Positions 24,632 to 37,500 of a stretch of DNA of 64,000 nt are shown here, piece after piece. The position numbers were made by a program, and so were the translations under genes. Origin of the DNA: Liquidambar formosana (taxonomy: Eukaryota > Streptophyta > Magnoliopsida > Saxifragales > Altingiaceae); NCBI GenBank assembly GCA_039720395.1, contig CM077826.1:19593053-19657052 (forward strand), read 5' to 3'. The notes under the pieces were generated by a model, which saw nothing but the letters and a program-made list of their open reading frames with translations, was not told the DNA's origin and did no database searches. Positions within the stretch are counted from its first letter, which is position 1. Each line of letters begins with the position of its first letter.

Positions 24632-26079
24632 CTAGCTTCAAAACCCATGCGATGCATGGATTAATTTATAAAAAATAACATTATTAGCAAATTAGAATTT
24701 TAACAGAATACTTATTCTCCAAAATAGTAAAATGTATTTATTAATATAATATGTCAATTAAATTTAAAAGATATAGACAAAAATAATTTAAATAGTTCAA
24801 TTAAAATAATCTTTGGTGTGATGTTAGCGTAATGTATTGCACAAAATTTACTTATATTCCCAAAAAAGAATAATTATTTTGAAAAATAATTAATTTAATG
24901 ATAGAAACTTGTAAAAAATGAAGGAACTGACACGTTATGATATTTGGTAAAAAAATATTAAAATTCTTTAAAGCTTAGCCCATCTCACAATCATGGTTTT
25001 AACGTATTGGTGTATACCAAAGCAAGTATAACCGTTGAAGGTGTCTCGAAATCTGACGGTGTAGATTTTAGAATGCATAACAACGATGAATCTTGGCATT
25101 CTATGAGGTTTTGAGTGGGTTTCACAAAGAGTAAAAAATCATGGGAAAAAATATCAAAAATTTATTTGAGATTATCGTATAAAAATATTAGAGAAAAATC
25201 TAGACTAAGAAAGAGAATAGGAGAAAAAGTCAAAAGGAGAAAAAAATAAGAGAAAATATAAATCTTTTCAATTTTATGTAATTAACCATATGAAAGAATT
25301 TTGATTAAAATAGATTTTTCTTACTCCTTTTTTTTTTTTTTTTTTTTTTTTGTTTTTTTGTTTTTTGGTGTTAGAAGCAAATAAGGAGAATTTGAAGATT
25401 TTGGCGGATCGCATTTTCTTTTTTAATCCTCATTTCCTCTATTTGTCTTTCTTTTTAATTATGACTATTTATAGTTTTATATGTTCAATTTTTACAAAGA
25501 GAAATGAATAGGCATAAATAAAACAGAGAAATATAGTATAGTTTATTAAGTTTGAGTTGAATATTGTATAGTGTGGGTTTTCTAATTTTCACACATAAAA
25601 ACAAAGAGATATACAATGAACACCAAACGTCAACTTACTTCTATCGCGTGAAAAAGACAAGTAATACCAACAAAAAAAAAAAAAAATGGTGAGGAATTTA
25701 TCTTTTGGTGACCACTTCCCAACTTGATACCAAACAAAGAAAGTTAATAGTCCTTTTGAAGCACCTATCAAGTCAATTGTAGTAAGTTGACAAACAATAT
25801 CCTTTGTTTGGTATTAAGTTGGAAAGTGATCACTAAAAGTAGTCTTCCCAAAAGTCAATAAAAATGTAATTTTTTAGCAAAATTACATTTTAGTGACAAC
25901 TTCCCAAATTAATACGAAACAATAGAAATTAGTTGTCATTTTGGCGCACATTTGTAGTCAATTTGTAGCAAATTGACAGAAAATGTCCTTTTTCTGGTAT
26001 TAGGTTGGAAAACAGTTACTAAAAAATAATTTTTCCAAAAAAGTTTTCTCAATTGTGTCACTATTTCAGCATGTGAAAG

Positions 26080-26110
<31 letters not shown>

Positions 26111-26196
26111 TTATTTTGACACTTGGCATACAACAGGATGCCAATCCTCCGTTATATATATATATATAATAGATAATAGATAATAGATATAATAGA
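24632..26196 (-). mobile_element. Non-autonomous Helitron (1,565 bp) in copy B
   Basis: Read on the minus strand it starts TCTATTAT (26196) and ends CTAG (24632), inserted between host A and T with no duplication. Near the 3' end a hairpin CCATGC-atc-GCATGG lies 9 nt before CTAG. All are Helitron hallmarks. Copy A supplies the empty site (about 9049/9050): joining the two flanks of the insert matches copy A with two mismatches in 16 bases. No Rep/helicase coding is seen, so it depends on another element. Inside are a T-rich run (about 25327-25352), a pair of palindromic MITE-like units and an (AAAT)n tract (about 26080-26109). Confidence 0.9.
25692..26036. repeat. Two tandem palindromic MITE-like units inside the Helitron
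   Basis: About 25692-25840 and 25885-26036. Each has inverted arms: the left resembles ttggtgaccacttcccaac, then ttgataccaaacaaag, and the right has the reverse (ctttgtttggtattaagttgg). A related palindrome lies in the MITE of copy A (about 10150-10310). Confidence 0.65.
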
Positions 26197-28853
26197 TTTA
26201 TGGAACAAGAGGATTATGCGAGCTAGAGGGATTAGTTTCATCCCAAAAAGGATGTAGATAACTGCGCAAAACAAACAAAACAAAAAAGGATAAGGTAAGA
26301 CTATAAAGTTATTGTTTGTAATTTAATAGCATGATAGTCTAATAGCATTTGCTCACTTGTTATTTAGGATTTGATGGTTTAGGGTAGGGTAGAGTCCATA
26401 AATTCTATCAATTGTCAAATAAAAAAAGGGTCACTGTTTTGTGTGGAAACTGGAAACTGGAAAAAAAATTGTGTTTTCCATTTTTATTTTGGGGGAATTA
26501 CATATTGATCCAACTAGGGGCAAATAATTACCCATCTATACAAATGACTTCTAATTTGAAAGTAAATGACTTCTAACTTAACTAAGATTGAATACTAACT
26601 ATAATTATTTGCCCCTTAGCGACACTAATCTGTGATTCCCCTTTTAATTTTCCCAAGTTAAGATTAGATTAAATCAGGATACTTTTCTCTCCATATTTTT
26701 TCCCTATGATTTTTTTCGTTCAGTATGTGCGCATGTGAAACCATTTTCAAAGTACCATATTTAGTAATGGGGTTCCCCTGTCTTATTTATCGGTCAATTC
26801 TCCAAAATGAATTTTTAGGCATGCATCTATAAAAAAATAATGAAGTTTATGAAAATAATGAAGCATCTACTCTCATTGGCATCTGTACATGGGGTGGGGG
26901 AAAAAAAGAAGAAGGATAAAACCTGTTTTCTATTGTAAAGAGTTCAATTAGGTCTTACAATCAAAATTACAGTTTGAGTTGTTTTCTCATTTGAAAAAAG
27001 CCACCATGCAAGATCTAATCTAGTTTTATGCATCATTTAGTGCAGTATTGAACTCTAGGCTATCTATGTGAGTTGCCTTTTAAAGTTTTAAGACAATTGT
27101 GCTTACCTTTTTCTTTTTTTATAACCTTTTCCCTCCCCTTTTTCTTAGGCAACTGTTTAGTTATTAGATGTTTGTTGGCTGGTATGTGAGACTAATTTCG
27201 AATTAAAACTCAAGTATAATGCTGATGAGGCTTTCTCACCTAATCTTGGGACATCTTTGCTAAAATTTTGTTTTTGGTGCCTCCTAATTTAGTCTATCAT
27301 ACCCAATTGTCAAAAACCCATGTTGTACATATAGTGATTAAAGGAAAAATTAATATGAAAAGCTTGCCATGGTATCCAATTGCTAGTAGTAATCTTTATT
27401 TATTTATTTTTTTTGAGAATTCTGATTTTTGTGCTTATAAACCTAAAAAGGTTGATTATCTAAACAACCTGTGTAGTTTTGTATATACCAACAACATTCA
27501 TGGTTATTAATTCCAACATGTTTTAAACACTCTATGGTTTTCATTCATCAATACATGGAATAACTTCAAGTGAATTCTTCTTATCATCGAAGATTGATTG
27601 GTTTAATTTTGTCATATCATCATCAAAATAAAAACGATGACCTACCTTTGGCAGGCCCCACCTAGTGCTATCATTTGTCTAAAGAATCCACTATTATCCG
27701 ATAAGAGTATGTTTTATAATAATTTTGCATTTCATTAAGCATTACTATTGTATTATATTAAGAGTCCAAATCCTAAAATTTGGGTAGTTTGCAAAATCAA
27801 AATCTCTTGATTTTTTTAATCCAAACATTAGATTTTGATTTAGGTGCTCCAAATCCAAGTCCCCCCCTCCTTCAAATCCTTGAGCCAAACTGACCCATAA
27901 TGGCTGTAATGGTTGAAATGATCCATAACTAGATTTGAAATATTTGATGCTATTAAACTACTAAGAAAAGCCCAAACACCCTTTTCATTTTGGTCTAATT
28001 GTTCAACATTTGAATTCCCGATAATCCCATTCTGATAATCCCATTCTTAGGCTCAGTTGGGTTTTTAGAAAGTTAGAGAAAAAGGAAAGGAAAATACTCA
28101 AAAACAGTTACTCGTATAAATGTTTGTTTTTTTGTTTTTTTTTTCTCCCTTAAGCAATTTCAATTAATTTTTCTTTTTCCCATTCTCTTGTTTTTTTTCC
28201 AAGATTCAAACAAAAGCTTAAGTTTTCCTATGCTACTAATTGTTAGATATAAAATAACGGATTGTGATTAAAAATCTACACATGTCATATCAAGTGAACA
28301 AGATTGAATTATTTGATTCGGTGGATTGGCCAAGTAGTTAGATTCGAAGTGTGCTTCAAGCGGTGATAATTTTGGTTCATTGCAATTATCATTACCCATA
28401 AAAGGGGAAAAAAACTAAAAAGAAAACGAAAAAAAAAGTAATTGTTTACTTTCAGATATTCACCACGACGTCGTTTTATTTTCCCCTAGGCCAGATCCCA
28501 GGGAGAGTTACATTTATTCCAAATTAAAAACCTTGATGGGGGAACATACATTTGATTATTAAAGCGTGAAATTCACTAAACTATTCCCAATCTTCCAGAC
28601 CGGATCGCTCACATGTCTCGATCCGCCGAGGTCGAGCCATAATTTCCACTCTCATTCGTGTTCGGTAGCCATAGCCATAGCCATAACCATAACCCATCCA
28701 TCTCTCTCTCTCTAGAAGTTGCTGTGTATATTATTGTTTTTTTGGATGAATCATCGAGCTCAACAAAAGCGAAGATATGTTTTAATTCGCAAACCCTCAC
28801 AGACTATGCGCCTTTTGTCGCAATAAGGTCTGTTTCTGCATTTTCTTCACGTT

Positions 28854-29033
28854 CTGTTTGGTCCCCGAGAAAATGCAGGGAAGGAAAGAAAAGAAAATCC
28901 TCAAAATTTTGGATCTTCGAATCCTAGTTGATGCGAGTTTTCTCAATTTTAGGGAAACAGAGGCGCATAAGAGTCATTAGATTCAATGTTTGATGTCTTT
29001 CCATTCCCCTGAGTTATCTCAGCAACCAAACGG
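28854..29033. repeat. Inverted repeat with CTGTTTGG ends in the GC5 leader intron
   Basis: Left arm ctgtttggtccccgagaaaa, right arm tctcagcaaccaaacgg, approximate reverse complements; about 180 bp. It belongs with the similar elements at 7446-7888 and 60798-60988. The interior is A-rich on the left (aaggaaagaaaagaaaa). Confidence 0.6.
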
Positions 29034-29038
29034 AGGCC

Positions 29039-29062
29039 GGGGAAGGGGGGTGGGGGGGTGGG
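29039..29062 (+). other. Potential G-quadruplex motif in the GC5 leader
   Basis: Four G runs of 4, 6, 7 and 3 bases separated by one or two bases on the plus strand, upstream of the GC5 ATG. Formation in vivo is unknown. Confidence 0.5.
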
Positions 29063-29326
29063 TTATAATCTGATTATTTTATATAGATCTAATTTCTTAG
29101 ATTTGTGCAATTATGGGTTGGATCTTGTGCATATCATTCGACGACTTTGATGTTGCACATTTGTTTGATCCAGTGGGAAATTTTGGATAATGGGTTTTTT
29201 ATGTTCGTAATTCGAGTTCCTTTTTGATGTTTGATTTATTTGTTTTGTGTTTTTTGACATGTAGTTGCAGGGATTTTGATGTGCGTGATCTGGGGAGTTT
29301 TTTTTTAATTGAATTGCGGCTAGAAA

Positions 29327-32300
29327 ATGGCCTGGTTCAGTGGGAAAGTCTCTTTAGGGAACTTTCCCGATCTTGCCGGGGCAGTGAATAAGATCAGTGA
29401 GAGCGTGAAGAATATCGAGAAGAATTTCGATACTGCCCTTGGATTCGAAGAGAAGTCCAATTCCAGCGGTGAAGGTATTTTTGTTATTGTTCATGTTGTT
29501 TTAATTGTCTGGTCAGTGAGAAGTTTGCTCTAAGATAGAGAAGGTAAACAAAAGTGTATCGGGTGTAGTTAGTGTAAGCAACAGAGTACGTTGGATTGGT
29601 AGACATATTAGGTAAGCAATGAAGTATGTTGGATTGGTAGACATATCAGGTTCATCAATTTAATGGCTGAAGCATTTCACATCTTAACATCTTAAGTGGC
29701 TGTTGGGGAAGCTTAAAAATAAGGTCAATTGAGCTGAAATCAGTTGACCCATTTTCTGAAGCTCCAAAAATGCCGTAATTTAGATAATAGTTAATCTGGC
29801 TAGACGCTCCAAAAGTTTGAAATCATGTTGCTTTTCAGAATGCTCATGCCACAGAACTTAAAGTTATGGATACCAATTGACCAATTGTGCCTGTTAGTTG
29901 AATTAGGTTGTCTCTTGTTAGGGCATTGGCTTTGCATACCAGGCTTCATGGATCATTTTTAAAGTGCAGAGTTTAGTTAAAATAGTGGGAAATTTTTTCA
30001 CCGATAACTTAGGGGTGTCACTTAGGTTGCGTTTGGTTTGCGGGATGGGAATCCCATTCCTGGCAGTAGCACATTACCTTGGAATGGGAATACTATTCTA
30101 TAACCCCATTCCCACGTTTGGTTAGCTATGAATGGGTAATATGATTCCCTTTAACATTCCCAATTCCTTGTTTGGTTGGGTAAAAAATTTGATTCCTATG
30201 ATTATGAAATTCCTACATTACCCTTTGGCATGAAAGAAAGTAGATTGAAGACACCCTTCATTGCAGCAATGGATGTTTGGAGCAATTTCTTGGTTCTCTT
30301 GATTGGTGGATGAGGGGGTGTAAAATAGAGGTAGAAAGTTGAAAATAAAGAAGAAAAAGATGGAAACCTTGCAAGAGGCACTTAAGTAGCCATAACTCGT
30401 GTGATTTAGTGGACTGTTATATGGTATAGTTGACTAAATCACTCATAGTAGCCATTTCAATGGACCAAAAAAAAAAAAAAGAAAAAGAAATCCACCACCT
30501 TCTTCTTCTTCACAACTAGCCCCCTCCATCTCTACCATCTCAAACCATTCCAACCCTCCTCAAAAAAAAAAGAAAAAAAAGAAAAAAAAAAAAACGGAAG
30601 GAGACAGTGAAGTCGTCGACGTGAGTCATCGTTGGAGCTCCATAACAGAAATTTGCCTATGAAAAATCGTAGATCTGGTTTCTGCCATGGAGGTGGTTTG
30701 CAACCTCTGATCGGAATTGATGGGGGTTGTGCCATGGATCTCCATAACAGAAATTTGCCTATGAAAAATCGTGGATCTGTGTTCTGCCATGGAGGTGGTT
30801 TGTGACCTCAGATCGGAACTGATGGGGGTTGTGCCATGGATTAGATCGGGCCTGAGTGAGATGACAGTGGGGGAGGAGAAGGGGTGAAGTTGCTAGAGTT
30901 TTGACAAGGGGAGGAGAAGGGGTGAAGTCGCTAGAGTTTTGCCAAGGAGACGATGACAACAATCCCTCGCCAAAAACCGACCACCACCATCCTCTTCATC
31001 TCCGTCCACCTCCTCACCTGCACCACCCTCACTGCCGCGCCTTTGCCTTCTTCTTCTTCTTCTCTTCCACACCTGCCCCCACCACCACCAATATCAAAAC
31101 CACTGCAGATTTGCTGCCAGCTTGGGTCACTGTCGATTTGCTCTCCCTTGCTGGCGACGTCGTTGGAGTTCTGTCCTCAGCGATCAAGTTCGCTTTGTAG
31201 AAGGGGAGGGAGGATCCATGTGAGAAGAAGAGGTTTTCTGAATCGTGTTTTTGGGAGTGAGAAGGGACATGAGTTGAAATTATTGATTTTTGTTACTCAA
31301 TACAAAGGGCACGGTTGTCATTATGTTTTATTATAAAACTCAAACCTAGAAATCTCAGAGCAATCCCACCTTCAAGGTGGGTTTCACTTACCCCCATTTT
31401 GTGGGAATTCTATTACATTGGTAATGAATGTTTCCTAGGAAACTGAGTGTACCAAACACCGGAATAAGGAATCAAGCCCCTTTCCCGAGAATCAAACCCA
31501 CGAACCAAACACTAACTTAGGGGTGTCTTTTATCTTGTGCTGTCGCATACTCGCATGTCTGCATCCACAATGCGAAAAGACTCTGTTTTTTGTGTGATAT
31601 GCAGCCATAATTGAGTTGAACATGAAAGGGTTGTGCTTGCACAACTTGTGTATAGATAATTATCTGCATACAGAAATGCTTCAAATATAGGAGTAATTAG
31701 AAAATTCAGTGCCCATTCCCTCCGCATGTTTACTTGGAAGGACATATCGAAATAATAATGATGCTACTTAATGTTTCTCTTACTATTATTTTCTTCTGGC
31801 TGGATTTAGACCAATTTCCATTAATTACCTTTTTATATGATTACCAGCTTCAGGATTATGGCCTTCAGCTTCAGACAGGAAAACACTATTTGAACCTGTG
31901 ATGGCTTTTATGGGGCAAAAAGGTGAGGAAAGTACTGTTGAATCACTGGAAAAACCCGAAAATTCACAGCATCCATCTTCAGTAGAGGCAAAAGAAGGGA
32001 TTGAAACGGATGGGTCAGCAGCTCCTGCCACTGAAAAAAATTCACCTGCTGGAGAAGAAAATGAAGTGCTGAAAATAGAAGAGGATTATGAACATCCAAA
32101 TACTGCAGAGGTAACAGATACTGAGATTGTGGACCCTGGCAAAGCTGAATCTGATGCACAGCTGTTGCCTGTTGAACCATCTGAACCCCCTGTTGAAAAT
32201 ATTGAGACAATGGATTCCTTCAACAATCTACATCAGGAAGAGAGCTCAGAAGCAGGATCCCTTGAAAAACAGTCCGTTGAAGCCAAGTCAGGGACTGAGG

Positions 32301-34478
32301 AAGTAGATCAAGTTGACAGTAGTGCCCTTGTGTCAGATGAATCACATAATGATATTGTTTTGCGTGAGAACACAGATGAACAAGAGACACAGGAAGAGGA
32401 GACTGTAGAAAAAGTATGTCCAGTTCAAGCTGAGGCATCAAGTGATGGCCAAGCTGCAGTTGAGACTGAGCCCTCTGATATACAGCCTGTTAGTCCTGTA
32501 GAGACTGATAGTGCTGGTGAATTTTCTAAGAATCACGTGCCTAATGCACTTCCTTTAGATGGGGCTGCAGATATTGTTTCTGAATCAGTTTCTCAAGAAA
32601 ATGATATAATTGTTAAAGCAGTTGAGGTGAACCAGCAAGCCAATGATCATGAAATTGACATTAAAGAGCAATATTTGACCTCAGGAATCAGTGTCTCCAA
32701 CTCTGCAGATTCTGTGCAACATTTGAGCTCAGAAACCAGTTTCTCCAACTCTGCAGATTCTGTGGCTGAACTTGAGAAAGTGAAGATCGAGATGAAAATG
32801 ATGGAAACTGCATTGCAAGGGGCTGCTAGACAAGCTCAGGTATTTAATATTACGATAACTTGATGGAGGAGAAGATTTGCATAATAGCCTGAGACCTATT
32901 GCATGGTCTCTCAATTGTAGTAACTGGACAAATGGTGTGGTGATGGATGAACCATACATACATACATATATATATATGTGTGTGTGTGTGTGTACATATT
33001 TGTTTATAGGGTTTTAATTCTCTATGCATTTTTCCGTTTTTCTATGCAACTTGCACCTTTCTCTATGCATTTTCATGTATTTGTATGCTGTTTGCAACAT
33101 TTTTCAATGCATTTTCACATTTTCTATTCAATAATTACTTCATTAAATGTATCTTAACTGAAGGCACATGTTAAGAAACCCTTAGTTATATACTTAAAAA
33201 CTGGTCAAAATTGAGGGACATTATTTTTAAAACATCTCAATAACTTTTTGTGTGATCCAAGTTTGTTAAGCCCACTGTTGGATTAGATACCTATCTCATG
33301 CATACTATGCATGCCAAAAAAAAATATCACACTGATCAGATACCAATAGTCATTTGATCAATAAAAGTCTCACATTTATGGAGGAAGCGGCTCTTAATCT
33401 GTGATCAACTTGATATTTGGGAAGCATGATGTGTATGGGAGAACATGTAATCCAATGGTGGTTCTCACAAAATATAATGTCTCACAGAAAAATTATTGAG
33501 AATGGTGTAAAACTGTTTTTGTTTCTCTGAATTTTAAATGTCCCCTGAAAAAGAGGGTTGGCCTCCTTTTATATATCCTTGCTGACTGTCATTCCCTTTC
33601 CTCTCTTCTCTCTCTCTCTCTCTCTCTCCTTTTTTTTCCCTGTTTTCTAGCTCTATATATATCAAGCTAAGAAGATTTTGGAATTTGGATATCTGATTTG
33701 AGAACTAGAAAATATTTCACCAATTTGTCCGTCTAAAAAAGAGAATTTAAATTTTTAGTTAAAAATGTAAGGATGTGTATAGAAGTTTTAAATCAAGTAC
33801 CATAGTTCCAAAATATATATATATAAATCTCTGAATGAATCATTTGCTCCTAAGACATTCATAAAGGAAATTTATTTTTTACTTCATTTTAGTTTTTATA
33901 TTAAAGTTTCATTTTACTATTCGACCTGCATTTTGTGGTTCTGGTTCTTATTATCTTCATTTTTCTGTCCCTTTTGTGCATCCTGAGGCTTTTTATGTTA
34001 CAAACTTAAAAATGTTGATCGTCTCTCTTATTGGGTTTTCAATCATTTCTTATGTTTTCCTAGGCAAAAGCTGATGAGATTGCAAAGTTGATGAATGAAA
34101 ATGAGCAGCTAAAAGCAATGATTGAGGATTTGAGGGTAAGTATACCTTTTTTTTATAAATATTTTTAATTATATATTTTTGTGTGTGCGCTTTAGGATGT
34201 GCCAATGCTATATCTATATCTCTATCTATATATATATATATTGGTTTTTTGGGATAAGAAACGAAATAATTTTATTTACAACAAAAAGAATTACAAGAAG
34301 AAACAAGGAAAGAGATATGCTCCTAGAAGACCAAAGACTATACAGCAAAAAAAAAAAAAAAAAAAAAAAGGAAAAAAAAAAAGAAAGAAAGAAAACTAAT
34401 AAAACGTAACACCTGCAGAAAAACTAGTATCAAAACCAGCCTTAAGGGATAATTGACTCCTGGTTTTGGAAGATGCTT

Positions 34479-34512
<34 letters not shown>

Positions 34513-37500
34513 AATTATTTTAATAGACATTTAAAATTCTGAGAATTATGATACAGCGAAAATCCAATGAAGCAGAAATCGAGTCTCTGCGGGAGGAATA
34601 CCATCAAAGGGTTGCAGCTCTTGAAAGAAAGGTACATTCCCTTATATCATTTCATTTTTTCACCCTTTTTGTTCTGGAGTTTGTTAAAGTGATAAGTAGG
34701 TAACATCCAGGATCATCTTTGGAATGCAGTAATTTTAATTGAATGATGATTAAGGCGTGCTTTGTGTGCCTGCATTATTTAATTATTCTTTAGTGATGTA
34801 GGTATCAGTGGTTAGTTTATTTTTAAATTCTTGTTGTTGATTTGAGCGGTTAATAGTCAAAAACCATTAATTTGGCGAATCCATGTTCTTGATAGTGAGT
34901 ACGCTCTTCAAGCCATTCAAAGTCCACTTAATTTCAGCTGTGTAGTATAAGAAGGTTTTGAAAAGGGGTTAGCTTTAACTTTTTAATGTCTAAATTAAAA
35001 GGGATGTCTCCTATATGAAATTAGAGGGTGTCCCAATCATTTTGCATAAATGAGTTGCTCTTATAATATATAAGGTACTTTTGTTACTAGTTCCTTTCAT
35101 ATTTCATGCTTTCATATGAAAAAATTACTATACTTTCAAATCAATTTTAAAAGCCTTAGAACATGGATCCACTCTTCCCAATAATTAGACATATTGCTTT
35201 AAAGGTTTTTGAATGACATTATGCCTGTAAAACTGTCTTAAATGAACAATTAAAAGCTGTCACTTGTCCTTTCATTTCTTTACAATTACAGCCAGACAGA
35301 GTGGGCAGTCATTGAGAGTGGAATTTATTATTGGCTTATTTTATTTTATTTTTAACCTGATATGAAATCATATTCTGATTTTCACGTGCTATGTATGCTT
35401 TTGAAGCATTTAAGTTTTCTCTAGACTCAATGCGGAAATGCTTTTCATTAATGTGCAAACTACAAAGGTTTTCACATATTGGAAACTATCACCAGGTTCA
35501 CATTAGATACATGTTGTGCATGTACTCGCCCCCTCAACCTTTTATTTATCAAGTCTCTTGGTGATTAAGAAAAAGAAAATGATTTTCTGTAAGTATGTAT
35601 TTTTATATATGATCTTGCTCTACTTATTTGTAGGGGTGTCATTTCACTATCTAGGTTGCGTAGGTTTTGCATATTCAAGATGTTGGAGGGATGGAATTAA
35701 TTGAGTTGTTTTAGAAATTATTCTGTAAATACTTTGATATACATATTTATATATGTAAGTATGTATTTTTATATATAATCTTGCTCTACTTATTTGTAGG
35801 GGTGTTATTTTTGTCAGGGTTCTGAGACACTACTGGCTGTCACTATCTAGGTTGCATAGTTTTTGCATATTCAAGATGTTGGAAGGATGGAATTAATTGA
35901 GTTGTTTTATTTGTTTCTACTTTTATTTTTTCAATTGCTTCTTGGTGCATACAATTACAGGTTTATGCGCTTACTAAGGAAAGGGATACACTTCGGAGAG
36001 AGCAGAGTAGAAAAAGTGATGCAGCTGCTCTTTTGAAGGAAAAGGATGAAATTATCAATCAAGTTATGGCTGAAGGTAGGAAAAAAATGCACAATTATAT
36101 GTGATGCAGTGTCTTATATATTCTGTTTTTTGCATATACTGTTGTATAGCCCACATAAATTTTATTTGTTCATGTATATAGTACATAACTATTTAGGCTT
36201 GTATCTTGAGAGGTAGTTTTAAGAATAATCAACATTTAATGGAGGTGTAACAGCCGCTGTACTTTTTCTTTTATGAGTTCCCAGTTTATGGAATACAAAT
36301 CTAAGAAAGACATGATATGTAGAGTTGATAAGTGTCACGGATCTCTGTCCCATATCGGATAGGTATTGGGGGAGTCTTCGGCATATAAGTGGGCAGAGCA
36401 ACTCTACCTAATGGGCCAGCCTTTTGGGTTGGAGACCCGACCCTTGACAAGTGGTATCAGAGCAAACCTAGTCCCTTATCCGATGTCACGCCAAGCGCCT
36501 GGGCCCACGGGGTACTGAGGGCGACCAAGTGTGGGGTTGTGAGGGGTACGGGGTGCAGGATAGGTAGGCAGGGTGGGCCCAACCACGACGAGGGCGTCGT
36601 GTGGGTTGGGTGGGGGAGAATGTCATGGGTCTCTGTCCTACATCGGATAGGCACTGGGGGAGTCTTGGGCATATAAGTGGGGAGGTCAACTCCACCTAAT
36701 GGGCTAGCCTTTTGGGTTGGAGACCTGACCCGTGACATAAGGCAAAGATGTTTAATTGAACTGTAATTTTGACAAGGCTGGCATGGTGATGATGATTAGG
36801 GGACCGGTAAGATGTTCCAGTAGGCTGTGAACCATCCCTGTTGGTTGACCTCTTTTGTTGTCATGAGATGGGACTAGGAAGAGGAATGAGGGATTGGGAA
36901 GGCAAGCCAAAGAGAAGTTGTGCTGGTTTCAGTGAGATCGGTCAACTCTCACCTCAAGGATTGTTTGAGCTTGGTTTTTTATTGGAGTCAAACCTGACGA
37001 GATGGTGGGAGATGATTAAGGTGCCTCCACTTGAGGGGGGAGAGTAGAGTAGCTTAAGGAGAGTTATGATGTAGAGCTATGACAGGAAGCAGTCAGTTGT
37101 AGTTGTGGGGATTTGATGAGGCATCTACTGGTGCCAAGAAAGATGCTTATGGGGAATCTACACAGTTCCTTTTTTTTTTTTTTTGGCTCGGAATATGAAC
37201 TTTCATTTCTTCATTTGGTGATTATGAAAGTAACTATTATCCAGCCATTTAGGTTTGCAGGTATGAATTGTGTGCTGGGAGACAGCTATCTTAAGAACAG
37301 CAAAGAGCTTTCCTTACATTCTGGTAAGCTGAAGGGGCTTGTGCTGTCCTTAATGGGTTGAGGCCTGGCAGCCACCTTAATAAGCCTATAACATGAGCTA
37401 CTAAGCTAAGAACCTCTATAATCATTGCATGATATGGCGATGGTAGCATTGTTGGGACCAGTTGACAAGTATTAAGCTTGTATAGGGCTCCATGGACCTG

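Larger units (their letters stand above)
23763..28228. repeat. Tandem duplication copy B (orphan TCX5 leader and promoter)
   Basis: Begins tccgaaacttcaaatgcgg, the sequence that touches the TCX5 start codon in copy A, but here it is preceded by the end of copy A, not by coding sequence. The matching leader, GA microsatellite and TATA are all kept, so it is an orphan promoter without its gene. It is interrupted by a Helitron (24632-26196). It ends at ttttcc (28228), after which single-copy sequence leads to GC5. No gene is seen. Confidence 0.92.
28229..29326 (+). promoter_or_regulatory. GC5 promoter and 5' leader region
   Basis: Single-copy DNA between the duplication and the GC5 ATG. A leader exon probably lies near 28700-28830; a plausible donor is caataag/gtctg (28828) and a plausible acceptor ttgcag (near 29269), so the leader seems to contain an intron. 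It includes an inverted-repeat element (28854-29033) and a G-rich run (29039-29062). A short repeat of ccatag/ccataa lies at about 28664-28692. The start site is inferred, not seen. Confidence 0.4.
30033..31513. mobile_element. PIF/Harbinger-like insertion in GC5 intron 1
   Basis: Ends are ggttgcgtttggtttgcggg and cccacgaaccaaacactaac, inverted with about 15 of 20 matches, flanked by TTA. This fits a Harbinger/Tourist element of about 1.48 kb. A longer direct repeat, aacttaggggtgtc, also lies just outside on both sides (about 30007-30022 and 31507-31523), which would suggest a different target duplication. No transposase is recognised. The interior has two tandem repeats and a stretch rich in CCACCACC-type coding potential that I cannot name. 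Confidence 0.55.

Noticed and set aside
34179..34409. Open frames with poly-Lys ends in GC5 intron 3
   Set aside because: Made by an A-rich run; lies in an intron.
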